Below, piece after piece: positions 27,803 through 36,822 of a DNA stretch of 64,000 bases. Source of the stretch: Billgrantia pellis (lineage in GTDB: Bacteria > Pseudomonadota > Gammaproteobacteria > Pseudomonadales > Halomonadaceae). The translations under genes and the position numbers were made by a program. The notes beneath the pieces are model-generated. The model saw only the letters and a program-made list of their open reading frames with translations. It was not told the DNA's origin and made no database searches. Every line of letters begins with the position of its first letter. Position 1 is the stretch's first letter. The DNA is taken from positions 551,201 to 615,200 of the forward strand of contig NZ_VTPY01000004.1 in assembly GCF_008297955.1 (NCBI RefSeq), read 5' to 3'.

Positions 27803-29209
27803 TTATCGCCAGGGAAAACCGCCGGGGCCGCCCATTCCCCCCATTCCACCCGGGCCGCCCGGGCCGCCACCCATCATGCCGGACATACCGCGCATCATCT
27901 TCTGCATGCCGCCCTTCTTGCCCGCCTTCTTCATCATCTTCTGCATCTGCTTGTGCTGCTTGAGCAAGCGATTGAGATCCGGTACCTGAAGACCGGCACC
28001 GGCAGCGATGCGGCGCTTGCGCGATCCGTTGATGATTTCGGGCTTGCGACGTTCCTGAGGCGTCATCGAATTGATCAAGGCCTCAAGCTTGCCCAGCTCC
28101 TTCTCCGGGCCCGGCCCCTGGGCCAGTTCGGCCATCTGGCCCATGCCCGGCAGCTTGCCGAGCAGGCCGCCCATGCCGCCCATCTTCTTGAGCTGCTGGA
28201 GCTGATCGCGGAAATCCTCGAGGTCGAAGCCCTCGCCCTTTTTGACCTTCTTGGCCAGCTGCTCCGCCTTCTTCTTGTCGACGGTGCGCTCGGCCTCTTC
28301 GATCAGCGACAGCACGTCGCCCATGCCGAGGATTCGCGAAGCCACCCGATCCGGATGGAAAGGTTCCAGGGCATCGACCTTCTCGCCGACCCCCATGAAC
28401 TTGATCGGCTTACCGGTGATGTGACGCACCGACAACGCAGCACCGCCGCGGGCGTCGCCGTCGGCCTTGGTCAGGATCACGCCGGTCAACGGTAGCGCCT
28501 CGTGGAATGCCTTGGCCGTGTTGGCGGCGTCCTGGCCGGTCATGGCGTCGACCACGAACAGGGTTTCCTGCGGCTGGCAGGCGCGGTGCAGCTCGGCGAT
28601 TTCCTCCATCATGGCATCGTCGATGGCCAGGCGGCCGGCGGTATCGACGATCACCACGTCGTGAAACTGGATCCTGGCGTGCTTGATCGCCGCCTCGGCG
28701 ATGGCCACCGGCATCTGGTCGGAGCGAGACGGAAAGAAGTCCACTCCCACCTCGCCGGCCAGGGTCTCGAGCTGGTCGATGGCCGCCGGGCGATAGACGT
28801 CGGCGGAAACCACCAGGACCTTCTTCTTTTCGCGCTCGCGCAGGTAGCGCGCCAGCTTTGCCACGGAGGTCGTCTTACCGGCCCCCTGCAGGCCCGCCAT
28901 CAATACCACGGCGGGCGCTCCCTTGAGCGAGAGCCCCTCGTTGGCCTCGCCCATGATCGCCTCGAGCTCCTGCTGGACGATCTTGACGAACTGCTGGCCT
29001 GGTGACAGGCTCTTCGACACCTCCTGACCGACAGCGCGCTCGCGCACTCGTTCGATGAAGGCTTTGACCACCGGCAGGGCCACATCGGCCTCGAGCAGCG
29101 CACGACGCACCTCTCGCAGGGTGTCCTTGATGTTGTCCTCGGTCAGACGGGCCTGACCCTTGATGGACTTGAGCGTCTCGGACAGCCGCTCACTGAGATT
29201 CTGGAACAT
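27803..29209 (-). CDS. ffh: Signal recognition particle protein Ffh
   Basis: A 468-residue SRP54 GTPase: N domain, G domain with P-loop GLQGAGKTTSVAKL, DTAGRL, and TKADGDARGG, then the M domain, whose end is extremely Met/Gly rich (KMMKKAGKKGGMQKMMRG followed by a Gly-Pro-Met tail). It binds 4.5S RNA and signal sequences and docks on FtsY. Start at 29209 (MFQNLSERL) with GGAG well spaced. Precedes rpsP as in other gammaproteobacteria. Confidence 0.95.
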   Translation of the reverse strand: MFQNLSERLSETLKSIKGQARLTEDNIKDTLREVRRALLEADVALPVVKAFIERVRERAVGQEVSKSLSPGQQFVKIVQQELEAIMGEANEGLSLKGAPAVVLMAGLQGAGKTTSVAKLARYLREREKKKVLVVSADVYRPAAIDQLETLAGEVGVDFFPSRSDQMPVAIAEAAIKHARIQFHDVVIVDTAGRLAIDDAMMEEIAELHRACQPQETLFVVDAMTGQDAANTAKAFHEALPLTGVILTKADGDARGGAALSVRHITGKPIKFMGVGEKVDALEPFHPDRVASRILGMGDVLSLIEEAERTVDKKKAEQLAKKVKKGEGFDLEDFRDQLQQLKKMGGMGGLLGKLPGMGQMAELAQGPGPEKELGKLEALINSMTPQERRKPEIINGSRKRRIAAGAGLQVPDLNRLLKQHKQMQKMMKKAGKKGGMQKMMRGMSGMMGGGPGGPGGMGGMGGPGGFPWR

Positions 29210-29454
29210 AAGCCACTCCGGCATTGAGCTGACAGGCGATCGGCACGCTTGGCGGCCGCTTTCCCTGCTCGCCTAGGTCTAACAGCTCGGTTTGAAGCAT
29301 TTGGCGCGAATTATACGCCTTGTGGCGGCCAGTCTCCATGCATGCCGCCGCTTACCGGCTGTGCGGCGCAGCGAGGATTGGGTATAGTGGCAGCGGCAGA
29401 CTTCTTCAACCCAGAGATGCATAGACGCTGGCAACGGCGTACGGACGGCAACCG

Positions 29455-30255
29455 ATGCAGGCGCTTCCTCTGGCCATCATGGCCTTCCTCCTCTATCTGG
29501 GCGCTGCCTCCTGGCAGGGGCTCACGCTGCTGAGGCGCGTTCCACAGCGTCCGGCGCTGGTGCGCGCTCTGGGCGTGCTGGGCCTGCTGTTTCACCTTCC
29601 CGCAGCGCTACAACTGATCGACCAGAGCCCTGGCCAGATGCCCGGCCTGTCGACGAGCGCCGCGGTGCTGACCGCCATCATGATCGTGCTGCTGCTGGGC
29701 GTAAGCCTGGCCAAGCCGGTACTCAACGTGGCGGTGGCGCTATTTCCGATCTCCGGCCTGGCCCTGCTGCTGGCAGTGGGCCTGCCGAGTCCGGAGCGCA
29801 CCGGCGGCATGACGCCGGGCATTGCCCTGCACGCGATGAGTTCGGCACTCGCATTCGGCGTGCTGTTCATCGCCGCGTGCCAGGCAGGGCTCCTTGGATT
29901 GCAGAACCAGGCCCTACGCCACCATCACACCCGCGGCATGGTTCAGGTGTTGCCCCCACTGACCACCATGGAGCGAGTGCTGTTCGAGCTGATCTGGGCC
30001 GGCATGGTACTGCTCACCCTGTCGATCATCAGTGGCTTTCTGTTTCTCGATAACATGTTTGCCCAGCACTTGGCGCACAAGACCTTCCTGTCGTTGGCCG
30101 CCTGGCTCATCTTTGCCATCCTGCTGGTCAGCCATCACGTGCTCGGCTGGCGCGGCATGCGCGCCGTGCGCTGGACGTTGGGCGGCTGCGCCGTGCTGCT
30201 GCTGGCCTATTTCGGCAGCAAGTTCGTGCTTGAGGTCGTTCTCAACCACGCCTGA
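29455..30255 (+). CDS. ypjD: YpjD-like inner membrane protein (cytochrome c assembly/CcsA fold)
   Basis: A 266-residue protein with about eight membrane helices and the CcsA/CcmF-like heme-handling region (ALHAMSSALAFGVLFIAACQAG, LWAG-like ELIWAGMVLLTLSIISGFLF, and HKTFLSLAAWLIFAILL). Family members are found divergent from ffh, as here. The exact function is unresolved; heme or cytochrome maturation is inferred from the fold. Confidence 0.82.
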   Translation: MQALPLAIMAFLLYLGAASWQGLTLLRRVPQRPALVRALGVLGLLFHLPAALQLIDQSPGQMPGLSTSAAVLTAIMIVLLLGVSLAKPVLNVAVALFPISGLALLLAVGLPSPERTGGMTPGIALHAMSSALAFGVLFIAACQAGLLGLQNQALRHHHTRGMVQVLPPLTTMERVLFELIWAGMVLLTLSIISGFLFLDNMFAQHLAHKTFLSLAAWLIFAILLVSHHVLGWRGMRAVRWTLGGCAVLLLAYFGSKFVLEVVLNHA

Positions 30256-30329
30256 GCCGGAAGTCGCCTTGACACTGTAAGGCCGAATCCCTACAAACGG
30301 GGCTGACACGCCAGCGAGGATCCATCGAC

Positions 30330-31616
30330 TTGAGCGACGACTTCCCTTTGGGATTGCTGTTCGGCCTGCTTTTCCTACTCGTCTGTCTTTCCGCTTTCTT
30401 CTCGAGCTCAGAGACCGGCATGATGTCGATCAACCGCTATCGGCTGAATCACGAAGCCAACAGCGGTGACCGCCGGGCTCGTCGAGTCCTGCGCCTGCTG
30501 GCGCGCCCCGATCGATTGATCGGGGTGATCCTGATCGGCAACAATTTCGTCAACAACCTGGCCGCATCCATCGCCACCATCATCGCCATTCACTTCTTTG
30601 GCGAAGTGACCGGCCCGGCGGTGGCTACCACATTGCTGACCATCACCATCCTTATCTTTGCCGAGGTCACGCCCAAGACTTATGCCGCGATAAAGCCGGA
30701 GCGCATTGCCTATCCCACTTCGCGCGCTCTGGAACCGCTGCTCAAGCTTCTCTACCCGTTGGTATGGCTCGTCAATGTGATTTCCAATGGCCTGCTGCGG
30801 TTGCTCGGCGTGAAGGAGATCGAGGGAGGCGCCGATAGCCTGACCCGCGACGAGCTGCGTACCATCGTGCATGAAGCCGGCACGCTGATTCCTCACCGTC
30901 ACCAGGCGATGCTGCTGTCGATCCTCGATCTGGAGAACGTCACGGTCAACGACATCATGGTGCCGCGCCACGAGGTGGTGGGGATCGATCTCGACGACGA
31001 GCTGGAGGCCATCCTGACGCAGATTCGCACCAGCCAACACACGCGCCTGCCGGTCTTCAAGGGCGACATCAACAACATCATCGGCATGCTGCATCTACGC
31101 AACGCGGCTCGCTTCCTGTCTCGCAGCGAAGTGACCAAGGCCGCAATCGTGCAGGAGGCCCGGGAGCCTTACTTCATTCCCGAATCGACGCCGCTACACA
31201 CCCAGCTACTCAACTTCCAGAAACAGAAACGGCGGATTGGCATCGTGGTCGACGAGTACGGCGACGTGGAGGGCCTGGTCACCCTGGAGGACATCTTGGA
31301 GGAGATCGTCGGCGAGTTCACCACCGACGTCGCCGGCCAGGACCAGGACATCCATCGCCTGGATGATGGCAGTCATGTGATCGACGGCACGGCCAATATT
31401 CGCGACATCAACCGCTCGCTGGGCTGGCAGTTGCCCACGGATGGCCCCAAGACTCTCAACGGTCTCATTCTCGAACACCTCGAAGCCTTTCCCGAAGGGC
31501 CGACCTGCCTGCAGATCGGCGCGGTGCGTATGGAAATTCTCGAAGTGCGCGACAACCTGATCACCTCGGCCCGCTGCTGGCCGGCCACGCGGACCGGACG
31601 CCAGCGTCAGTCGTGA
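30330..31616 (+). CDS. CorB/YfjD-like transporter (DUF21-CBS-CorC_HlyC)
   Basis: A 428-residue protein with an N-terminal DUF21 membrane domain (about 1-180), a CBS pair (about 205-325, including VDEYGDVEGLVTLEDILEEIVGE) and a C-terminal CorC_HlyC domain. CNNM/CorB proteins are Mg2+ transporters or regulators of Mg2+ and Co2+ efflux. The start is a TTG with GAGGA ten bases before it. Follows ypjD by 74 bases. Its stop overlaps the convergent plsC stop by ten bases. Confidence 0.88.
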   Translation: MSDDFPLGLLFGLLFLLVCLSAFFSSSETGMMSINRYRLNHEANSGDRRARRVLRLLARPDRLIGVILIGNNFVNNLAASIATIIAIHFFGEVTGPAVATTLLTITILIFAEVTPKTYAAIKPERIAYPTSRALEPLLKLLYPLVWLVNVISNGLLRLLGVKEIEGGADSLTRDELRTIVHEAGTLIPHRHQAMLLSILDLENVTVNDIMVPRHEVVGIDLDDELEAILTQIRTSQHTRLPVFKGDINNIIGMLHLRNAARFLSRSEVTKAAIVQEAREPYFIPESTPLHTQLLNFQKQKRRIGIVVDEYGDVEGLVTLEDILEEIVGEFTTDVAGQDQDIHRLDDGSHVIDGTANIRDINRSLGWQLPTDGPKTLNGLILEHLEAFPEGPTCLQIGAVRMEILEVRDNLITSARCWPATRTGRQRQS

Positions 31617-32335
31617 TCGCGCCGGGGAGAGGCGGCCTCGAGCGGACATGCCCAGCGATCGGCTTCGGCCTTGAGTGCGCGCACCTTCGCCTCCATCCGA
31701 TCCCGCCGAGCCAGACGCGGCGGGATCGGCTCACCGAAGCAAAGCGCCACCCGGGCACGAAAACGGCGCGGTCGCTTGGTTAACGCTCGCCCGTCACGAT
31801 GGGAGGTCCAGGACCCCCACAGTCCCGCCAGTCCCGCAGGGATCACCGGCACGGGGTCCCGCGCCAGAATCGTTTCCAGGCCGCGACGAAACGTCTGGAC
31901 GTCACCGTCCGGCGTCAGCCGCCCCTCAGGAAACAGCATGACCACTTCGCCGCCGCGAAGCGCCCGGCTGACTTCCTGCAACGCCCGTCGCACGCTGCCG
32001 GGGTCGCGCCGGTCGGATTCCACCGGTATCGCACCCACCAGGCGAAACAGCCAGTTGAGCCAGGGCGACTCGTAGATCGGTCGATCCATCAGAAAGCGCA
32101 GCGGGCGCGGGCTGGCTCCACCGATGACCAGCGCATCCATGAAGCTGACGTGATTGCAAACCACCAATGCCGGCCCCCTGACCGGAATGTGGTGCCGCCC
32201 ACGCAGCCGCAGCCGATAGCAGCAGTGCACCAGCAGGAAAATCAGTCGTCGGATGAATGGCCTCGGCGCACGCGCCACGCGCCACGCAATCAGCACACAG
32301 AGAATGCTGCACAGCCCGAGCAGGGCAAACTTCAC
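31607..32335 (-). CDS. 1-acyl-sn-glycerol-3-phosphate acyltransferase (PlsC family)
   Basis: A 242-residue membrane-associated acyltransferase with an N-terminal hydrophobic segment, catalytic NHVSFMDAL (NHx4D), GAIPVES, and FPEGRLT motifs. It transfers acyl chains to lysophosphatidate or a related lysolipid. The GTG start overlaps the stop of the upstream TetR gene by four bases (GTGA), so both are probably one transcript and translationally coupled. A longer frame reading into the regulator is rejected. Confidence 0.85.
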   Translation of the reverse strand: MKFALLGLCSILCVLIAWRVARAPRPFIRRLIFLLVHCCYRLRLRGRHHIPVRGPALVVCNHVSFMDALVIGGASPRPLRFLMDRPIYESPWLNWLFRLVGAIPVESDRRDPGSVRRALQEVSRALRGGEVVMLFPEGRLTPDGDVQTFRRGLETILARDPVPVIPAGLAGLWGSWTSHRDGRALTKRPRRFRARVALCFGEPIPPRLARRDRMEAKVRALKAEADRWACPLEAASPRRDHD

Positions 32336-32949
32336 GCGATATCGGGCCTTTGCCGGAGGCCGGAGAGAATGGTGGAAAGCAACTGGTCGAGCAGCTCCGG
32401 CACCTCGAGTTGCTGACCCTGCCAATAGCCCAGTCGCTCATTGAGCCCTAGCTGCACCAGGCCGTGCACGCTGCCCCACAACGTACGCCCAAGCCGCCGT
32501 GCCTCGAGATCGCCGAGCGCCGGCTGGTACTCCTTGAGGCTGGACTCGACTCGCAGGAACAAACCTTCGATCATGTCCGACTGCCGCTGGTCGAGTTCGC
32601 CTTCCTGGGCCAGCGGGTAGTCGAACAGCAGCTGCCAGCGATACGGCTCGCGCTGAGCGAACTGCCAGTAAGCCAGCGCCAGGGCGCGCATCTGCTGTTC
32701 CGGCGCGCTGCCCTGGGTCAACGGCTCTATGACCATGCGCAGTCGAGCCAGGGTCTCGATATTCACGTGCTGTAGCAGGTTACCGAAGCTGCCATAGAGC
32801 TTGAGCAGTGTACTCGGAGCGCAGCCCACCTCGCGCGCCAAGGCACGCAGCGAGAGCGCATGCACGGGATTACCCTGCAGCCAGTCATCGCATGCGGCCA
32901 TGACTTGGGCATGGAGCGCTTCGGGCGCATGCTGTCGGGGACGAGCCAT
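32332..32949 (-). CDS. TetR-family transcriptional regulator
   Basis: A 205-residue regulator with an N-terminal helix-turn-helix (ALSLRALAREVGCAPSTLLKLYGSFGNLL) and an all-helical C-terminal domain of the type seen in fatty-acid or lipid-responsive members. GAGGA before the ATG at 32949 decides the start. Coupled to the PlsC-type acyltransferase, which makes membrane lipid control a reasonable but unproven role. Confidence 0.82.
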   Translation of the reverse strand: MARPRQHAPEALHAQVMAACDDWLQGNPVHALSLRALAREVGCAPSTLLKLYGSFGNLLQHVNIETLARLRMVIEPLTQGSAPEQQMRALALAYWQFAQREPYRWQLLFDYPLAQEGELDQRQSDMIEGLFLRVESSLKEYQPALGDLEARRLGRTLWGSVHGLVQLGLNERLGYWQGQQLEVPELLDQLLSTILSGLRQRPDIA

Positions 32950-33104
32950 CGGGTTCCTCGCAGAACGTTGAGCGTCACGGGCGTTTGACAACCGGTTATT
33001 TAGCATAGCTTAGATCGAACACTGTTTTCGACCTTACCACGACAAGCCTTTTCAGTCCCATTCGACTTGGCTACCCTGTCGCCATCCCGACATCCGGAGG
33101 CCCC

Positions 33105-33788
33105 ATGGCCGGTCGCCTGTATATTCCGCCACTCGATACGGCTCGACTGCTGCCGGACCTGCGCCAAGAGGCTCCCCTGCTGACCGCCCCCAACCTGGCC
33201 CCTAGACGGACGCTCTCGCATATCCGCCTGACGGAAGGCAGGGCCTGCTTGAGCCGCGCCTTCTGGGGGCTGACGCCGGCCTGGCTCAGCGTGCTGGATC
33301 ACGCTCCTCATTGCGCCCGGGCAGAGTCGCTGGAAACACGCGCCATGTTCCGCGATGCCTTCGCCGCCCGGCGCAGCCTGGTACCGGTGGGCGGCGTCTA
33401 CGTATGGCGGATCCAGCCACGCTTCAAGCAGCCTTTCCTGATCACCCGCGTCGATCGCGGCCCAATGCTGCTTGCCGGCCTGTGGTGTCGCTATCATACG
33501 AGCCTGACCGAACATGCCGACTCCATGGCGCTGATCACCGTGGCCACCCGGGAACCGCTAGCCTCGCTCAGCGATCGATTGCCCGCGTTGATTGCCGCCG
33601 AGGATGCCATGCGCTGGCTCGATCCCCGGACCTCGATGGAAGCTGCCCAGCGCCTGCTGCACCCCGCTCCGCGGGAACTGTTGGGTGCTTTCCCGGTATC
33701 TAGAAAGGTGAACGATCCCGCCAATCAGGATCCCGCCTGTGCGCACCCGACAGGGCCCATGTTGCGCTGGAACGAACAGGAGAAATGA
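33105..33788 (+). CDS. Degenerate SRAP (HMCES/YedK)-family protein, catalytically dead
   Basis: A 227-residue protein aligning to the SRAP fold: WGLTPAW, ARAESLETRAMFRDAFAARRSLVP, VYVW, KQPFLI, LLAGLW and DRLP. SRAP enzymes cross-link abasic sites in single-stranded DNA through Cys2 after Met removal. Here Cys2 is Ala2, the NAR Asn is Cys70, the GFYEW Glu is Val100, and the HDRMP His is Ser156, so all four active-site positions are replaced. The frame is intact and coupled by ATGA to the downstream protease, arguing for a retained non-enzymatic role. It may still bind single-stranded DNA. Confidence 0.75.
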   Translation: MAGRLYIPPLDTARLLPDLRQEAPLLTAPNLAPRRTLSHIRLTEGRACLSRAFWGLTPAWLSVLDHAPHCARAESLETRAMFRDAFAARRSLVPVGGVYVWRIQPRFKQPFLITRVDRGPMLLAGLWCRYHTSLTEHADSMALITVATREPLASLSDRLPALIAAEDAMRWLDPRTSMEAAQRLLHPAPRELLGAFPVSRKVNDPANQDPACAHPTGPMLRWNEQEK

Positions 33789-36667
33789 TGCCGCTTCCCA
33801 CCCTCACCCTGCCACGTCCCGACCGTCGCCATGCGCCGACCTGGCTTGCCCTCGTGCTGCTGGTCGGCCTATTGATCGGCCCTGCCGATATGAGCCAAGC
33901 CACTCCCGTGGTATCGCCCGAGGAGACGGTCGACGAGGTCGTTCATCCCCGAGTCAGCCCTCACGACAACCGCGACTATCGCGTACTGATCCTCGAAAAC
34001 GGCCTCACCGCGCTCTTGGTCAGCGACCCCGAAGCCGACCAGGCGGCTGCCTCCATGAACGTCGGCGTGGGCAGTGCCCAGGATCCCCGCGACCTGCCGG
34101 GCCTGGCGCACTTTCTGGAGCACATGCTGTTTCTCGGCACCGAGCCTTATCCCGAGGCGGATGCCTACCAGAGTTACTTGCGTCGACACGGCGGCAGTCA
34201 CAACGCCTTCACGGCGCCCCAGGACACCAACTACTTCTTCGACATCGAGCCCGAGGCATTGCCCGGCGCCCTGGATCGCTTTAGCCAATTCTTCCTCACG
34301 CCGCTGTTCAATCACGAACGGCTAGAGAGCGAACGCAACATCGTGCATTCCGAGTACATGGCCCGGATCCGCGACGATGCTCGGCGTGAGATCGACGTGC
34401 TCAACCAACTGCTCAACCCGGACAATCCGCTCACCAAGTTCTCGGTGGGCAGCCGCGAAACCCTCGACCCCACCGGCGGCGAGGCCTCGCTGCGAGAGCG
34501 GGTGATCGATTTCTACGAGCGCTACTACGATGCCAATGTCATGCATCTGGCGCTGGTCGCGCCGCAGCCACTCGACGAGCTCGAAGCGATGGTCACCGAG
34601 CGCTTTGCCGGCATCGCCGACCGCGGGCTGGAGCGTCCCACGATCGAGGAGCCGTTGGTTCACGAAGCGGATTTGCCCCGCTATGTCGAGGTGCAATCGA
34701 CACGCGACAGCCGCCATGTCCGCTTCATGTTCCCCGTACCCGACCCTATCCAGCATTACCGGCACAAGCCGGCCGACTACCTGGCTCATCTGCTCGGGCA
34801 CGAGGGCGAAGGGAGCCTGCTCGCGGTGCTGCGCGAAGCCGGGCTGGCCGACGGCCTTTCGGCCGGCATGGATCGCGGCGATGGACGGCATGCCCTGTTT
34901 ACCGTCCGCGTTAGCCTCACACCGGCCGGCGCCGAGCGTATCGACGAGATCCAGGCCACCCTGTTCGCTGCCGTCGACCAGATTCGCGAAGCGGGCTTGG
35001 AAGCTTGGCGCTACGATGAGCAGGCCCGCCTGGCCGAGCAGGAGTTTCGCTTCCAGCAGCACGGCTCCTCGCTGCAGAGCGCCATGCGCCTGGCCATGAA
35101 TCTGGCACGCTTCCCCGTGGAAGACGTACAGTACGCTGCCTACCGCATGGATGGGTTCGACCGGGAGCTGATCGAGGGCTACTTGGATGCGCTACGCCCC
35201 GAGATGCTGCTGCGCGTCTACAGCGGCCCCGAGGTCGAGGGCGAATACACCTCGCCTTGGTTCAACGCTCCCTGGCGCGAGGCCGAGCCGAGGATCGCCG
35301 ATGTCCTGCCGCTCGCAGGGCTCGCCTTGCCTCAGCCCAACCCCTTCATTGCCGCAGACCTGACGCTGCTCGACGTGCAGGACGAGCGGCCTGAACAACG
35401 GGTCGAGGAACCGGGGTTCACGCTTTGGCATATGGCCGAGTCGCGCTTCAATACGCCCAAGGTGGAGTGGCGCTTCAGCCTGCAGCATCCCGATGCCAGC
35501 CGCGATCCGCACCACGCGGCACTCTCGCAGCTCCTGGCCGGCTGGCTCGATGACAGCCTCAACGAGGAATTCTATACGGCGCGGCTGGCCGGACACGACA
35601 TAGACGCCTATGCCCACGCCCGGGGCATCACGCTGGCGTTCTCGGGCTGGCGCGACCGCCAGGACCGCGTCATGACCCGCACCTTCGAGCAGCTCATGGA
35701 GGGCGATATCGGCGAGGGCAGTTTCGAGCGTGCGCGCTATCGCCTGCAGCGCGAGTGGCGCAATGCCCCCCAGGCCCCCCTGTATCGTCAGGGCCACCGC
35801 ACCCTGGCCGAAGCGCTGCTGCGCCCCCAATGGCCCACCCAGAGCCTGCTGGAAGCCAGCCGCGAGCTGACAGTCGACGATCTGCGCGCTTTTCGTGACG
35901 CCTTTCTCGGCGAGCTGCGTCTGGAGACGCTGGTGATCGGCAACCTCGACGCCGAACTGGCCGAACGCGAAGGCCGCCAGGTCGCCGAGCGTCTCCAGCC
36001 CGCGCTGCCGGAAGAGGCGATCCCCGACCTGGTTCCGCTGCGCATCGCCAAGGCCCTGCCTACGCTGCATCCCGTCACGACCCGCGAGGAGTCTCTAGTG
36101 CTGCGCTACCTCCAAGGCAAGGACCGTTCGCTGGCAACCCAGGCCCGTCTCGCCGTGCTCGGCCAGTTGATCGATACTCCCTTCTATCAACGCCTGCGCA
36201 CCGAACAGCAACTAGGTTACGTGGTCAGTGCCGGTTACTCACCCCTGCTCGATGCGCCGGGCCTGAGCTTGCTGGTCCAGTCACCGGATGTCGAGAGCGA
36301 GGAGATACGAACCCATATCGACACCTTCCTCGATGATTTCGGGCGTCGTATCGCGGCGCTGGACGACGACGAGCTGGCGCCCTATCGCCAGGCGGTGCAT
36401 GATGGTCTTCTCGAGCGAGATACCAGCCTCTCGGGACTGACCAATCGGTTATGGCGCGCCCTGTCCTTCGGCGACACCGATTTCGATCGTCGCGAGCGCT
36501 TGGCCGAACGCGTCCTGGCGGTTACGGCCGACGACCTGCGACGTACCTGGCCTGAATTGCGCGAAATGGAGAATACCGCGACCATCGCCTACGACCCGGG
36601 CGACGAGCCCAGCGACGTAGCGGCCCTGACCCGGCAGCTGGAACCGCTACCCGAAGCCGATGATTGA
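33785..36667 (+). CDS. Pitrilysin-like M16 zinc metallopeptidase
   Basis: A 960-residue exported peptidase, close in length to E. coli protease III (962). An N-terminal hydrophobic segment (18-33) serves as a signal sequence. Zinc and catalytic motif HFLEH is at 109-113, with the third ligand in ERNIVHSEY about 75 residues on. The second M16 half is present but lacks the HxxEH motif, as expected. It degrades small peptides in the periplasm. The start overlaps the upstream SRAP-like gene (ATGA); a stepped hairpin follows. Confidence 0.9.
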   Translation: MMPLPTLTLPRPDRRHAPTWLALVLLVGLLIGPADMSQATPVVSPEETVDEVVHPRVSPHDNRDYRVLILENGLTALLVSDPEADQAAASMNVGVGSAQDPRDLPGLAHFLEHMLFLGTEPYPEADAYQSYLRRHGGSHNAFTAPQDTNYFFDIEPEALPGALDRFSQFFLTPLFNHERLESERNIVHSEYMARIRDDARREIDVLNQLLNPDNPLTKFSVGSRETLDPTGGEASLRERVIDFYERYYDANVMHLALVAPQPLDELEAMVTERFAGIADRGLERPTIEEPLVHEADLPRYVEVQSTRDSRHVRFMFPVPDPIQHYRHKPADYLAHLLGHEGEGSLLAVLREAGLADGLSAGMDRGDGRHALFTVRVSLTPAGAERIDEIQATLFAAVDQIREAGLEAWRYDEQARLAEQEFRFQQHGSSLQSAMRLAMNLARFPVEDVQYAAYRMDGFDRELIEGYLDALRPEMLLRVYSGPEVEGEYTSPWFNAPWREAEPRIADVLPLAGLALPQPNPFIAADLTLLDVQDERPEQRVEEPGFTLWHMAESRFNTPKVEWRFSLQHPDASRDPHHAALSQLLAGWLDDSLNEEFYTARLAGHDIDAYAHARGITLAFSGWRDRQDRVMTRTFEQLMEGDIGEGSFERARYRLQREWRNAPQAPLYRQGHRTLAEALLRPQWPTQSLLEASRELTVDDLRAFRDAFLGELRLETLVIGNLDAELAEREGRQVAERLQPALPEEAIPDLVPLRIAKALPTLHPVTTREESLVLRYLQGKDRSLATQARLAVLGQLIDTPFYQRLRTEQQLGYVVSAGYSPLLDAPGLSLLVQSPDVESEEIRTHIDTFLDDFGRRIAALDDDELAPYRQAVHDGLLERDTSLSGLTNRLWRALSFGDTDFDRRERLAERVLAVTADDLRRTWPELREMENTATIAYDPGDEPSDVAALTRQLEPLPEADD

Positions 36668-36689
36668 TTTCCTGTAACGGGCTTGAAAC

Positions 36690-36721
36690 CTCGGCACATG
36701 GCCTTTGGCCTAGGTGCCGAG
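36690..36721 (+). terminator. Stepped hairpin after the M16 protease gene
   Basis: CTCGGCAC (36690-36697) pairs with GTGCCGAG (36714-36721), enclosing a second GGCC-TTT-GGCC hairpin. It begins 22 bases after the stop. No clear T-tract follows, so efficiency is uncertain. Confidence 0.55.
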
Positions 36722-36822
36722 ATTGGACTTCCGGCGCTTCTTGTATACCAGGAAACGTACTTGACGCCGCGAGTCAAAAGCGGGGGCTCTGCACCGAAGC
36801 ACGACAGGCAAGGAGCCCTGGC

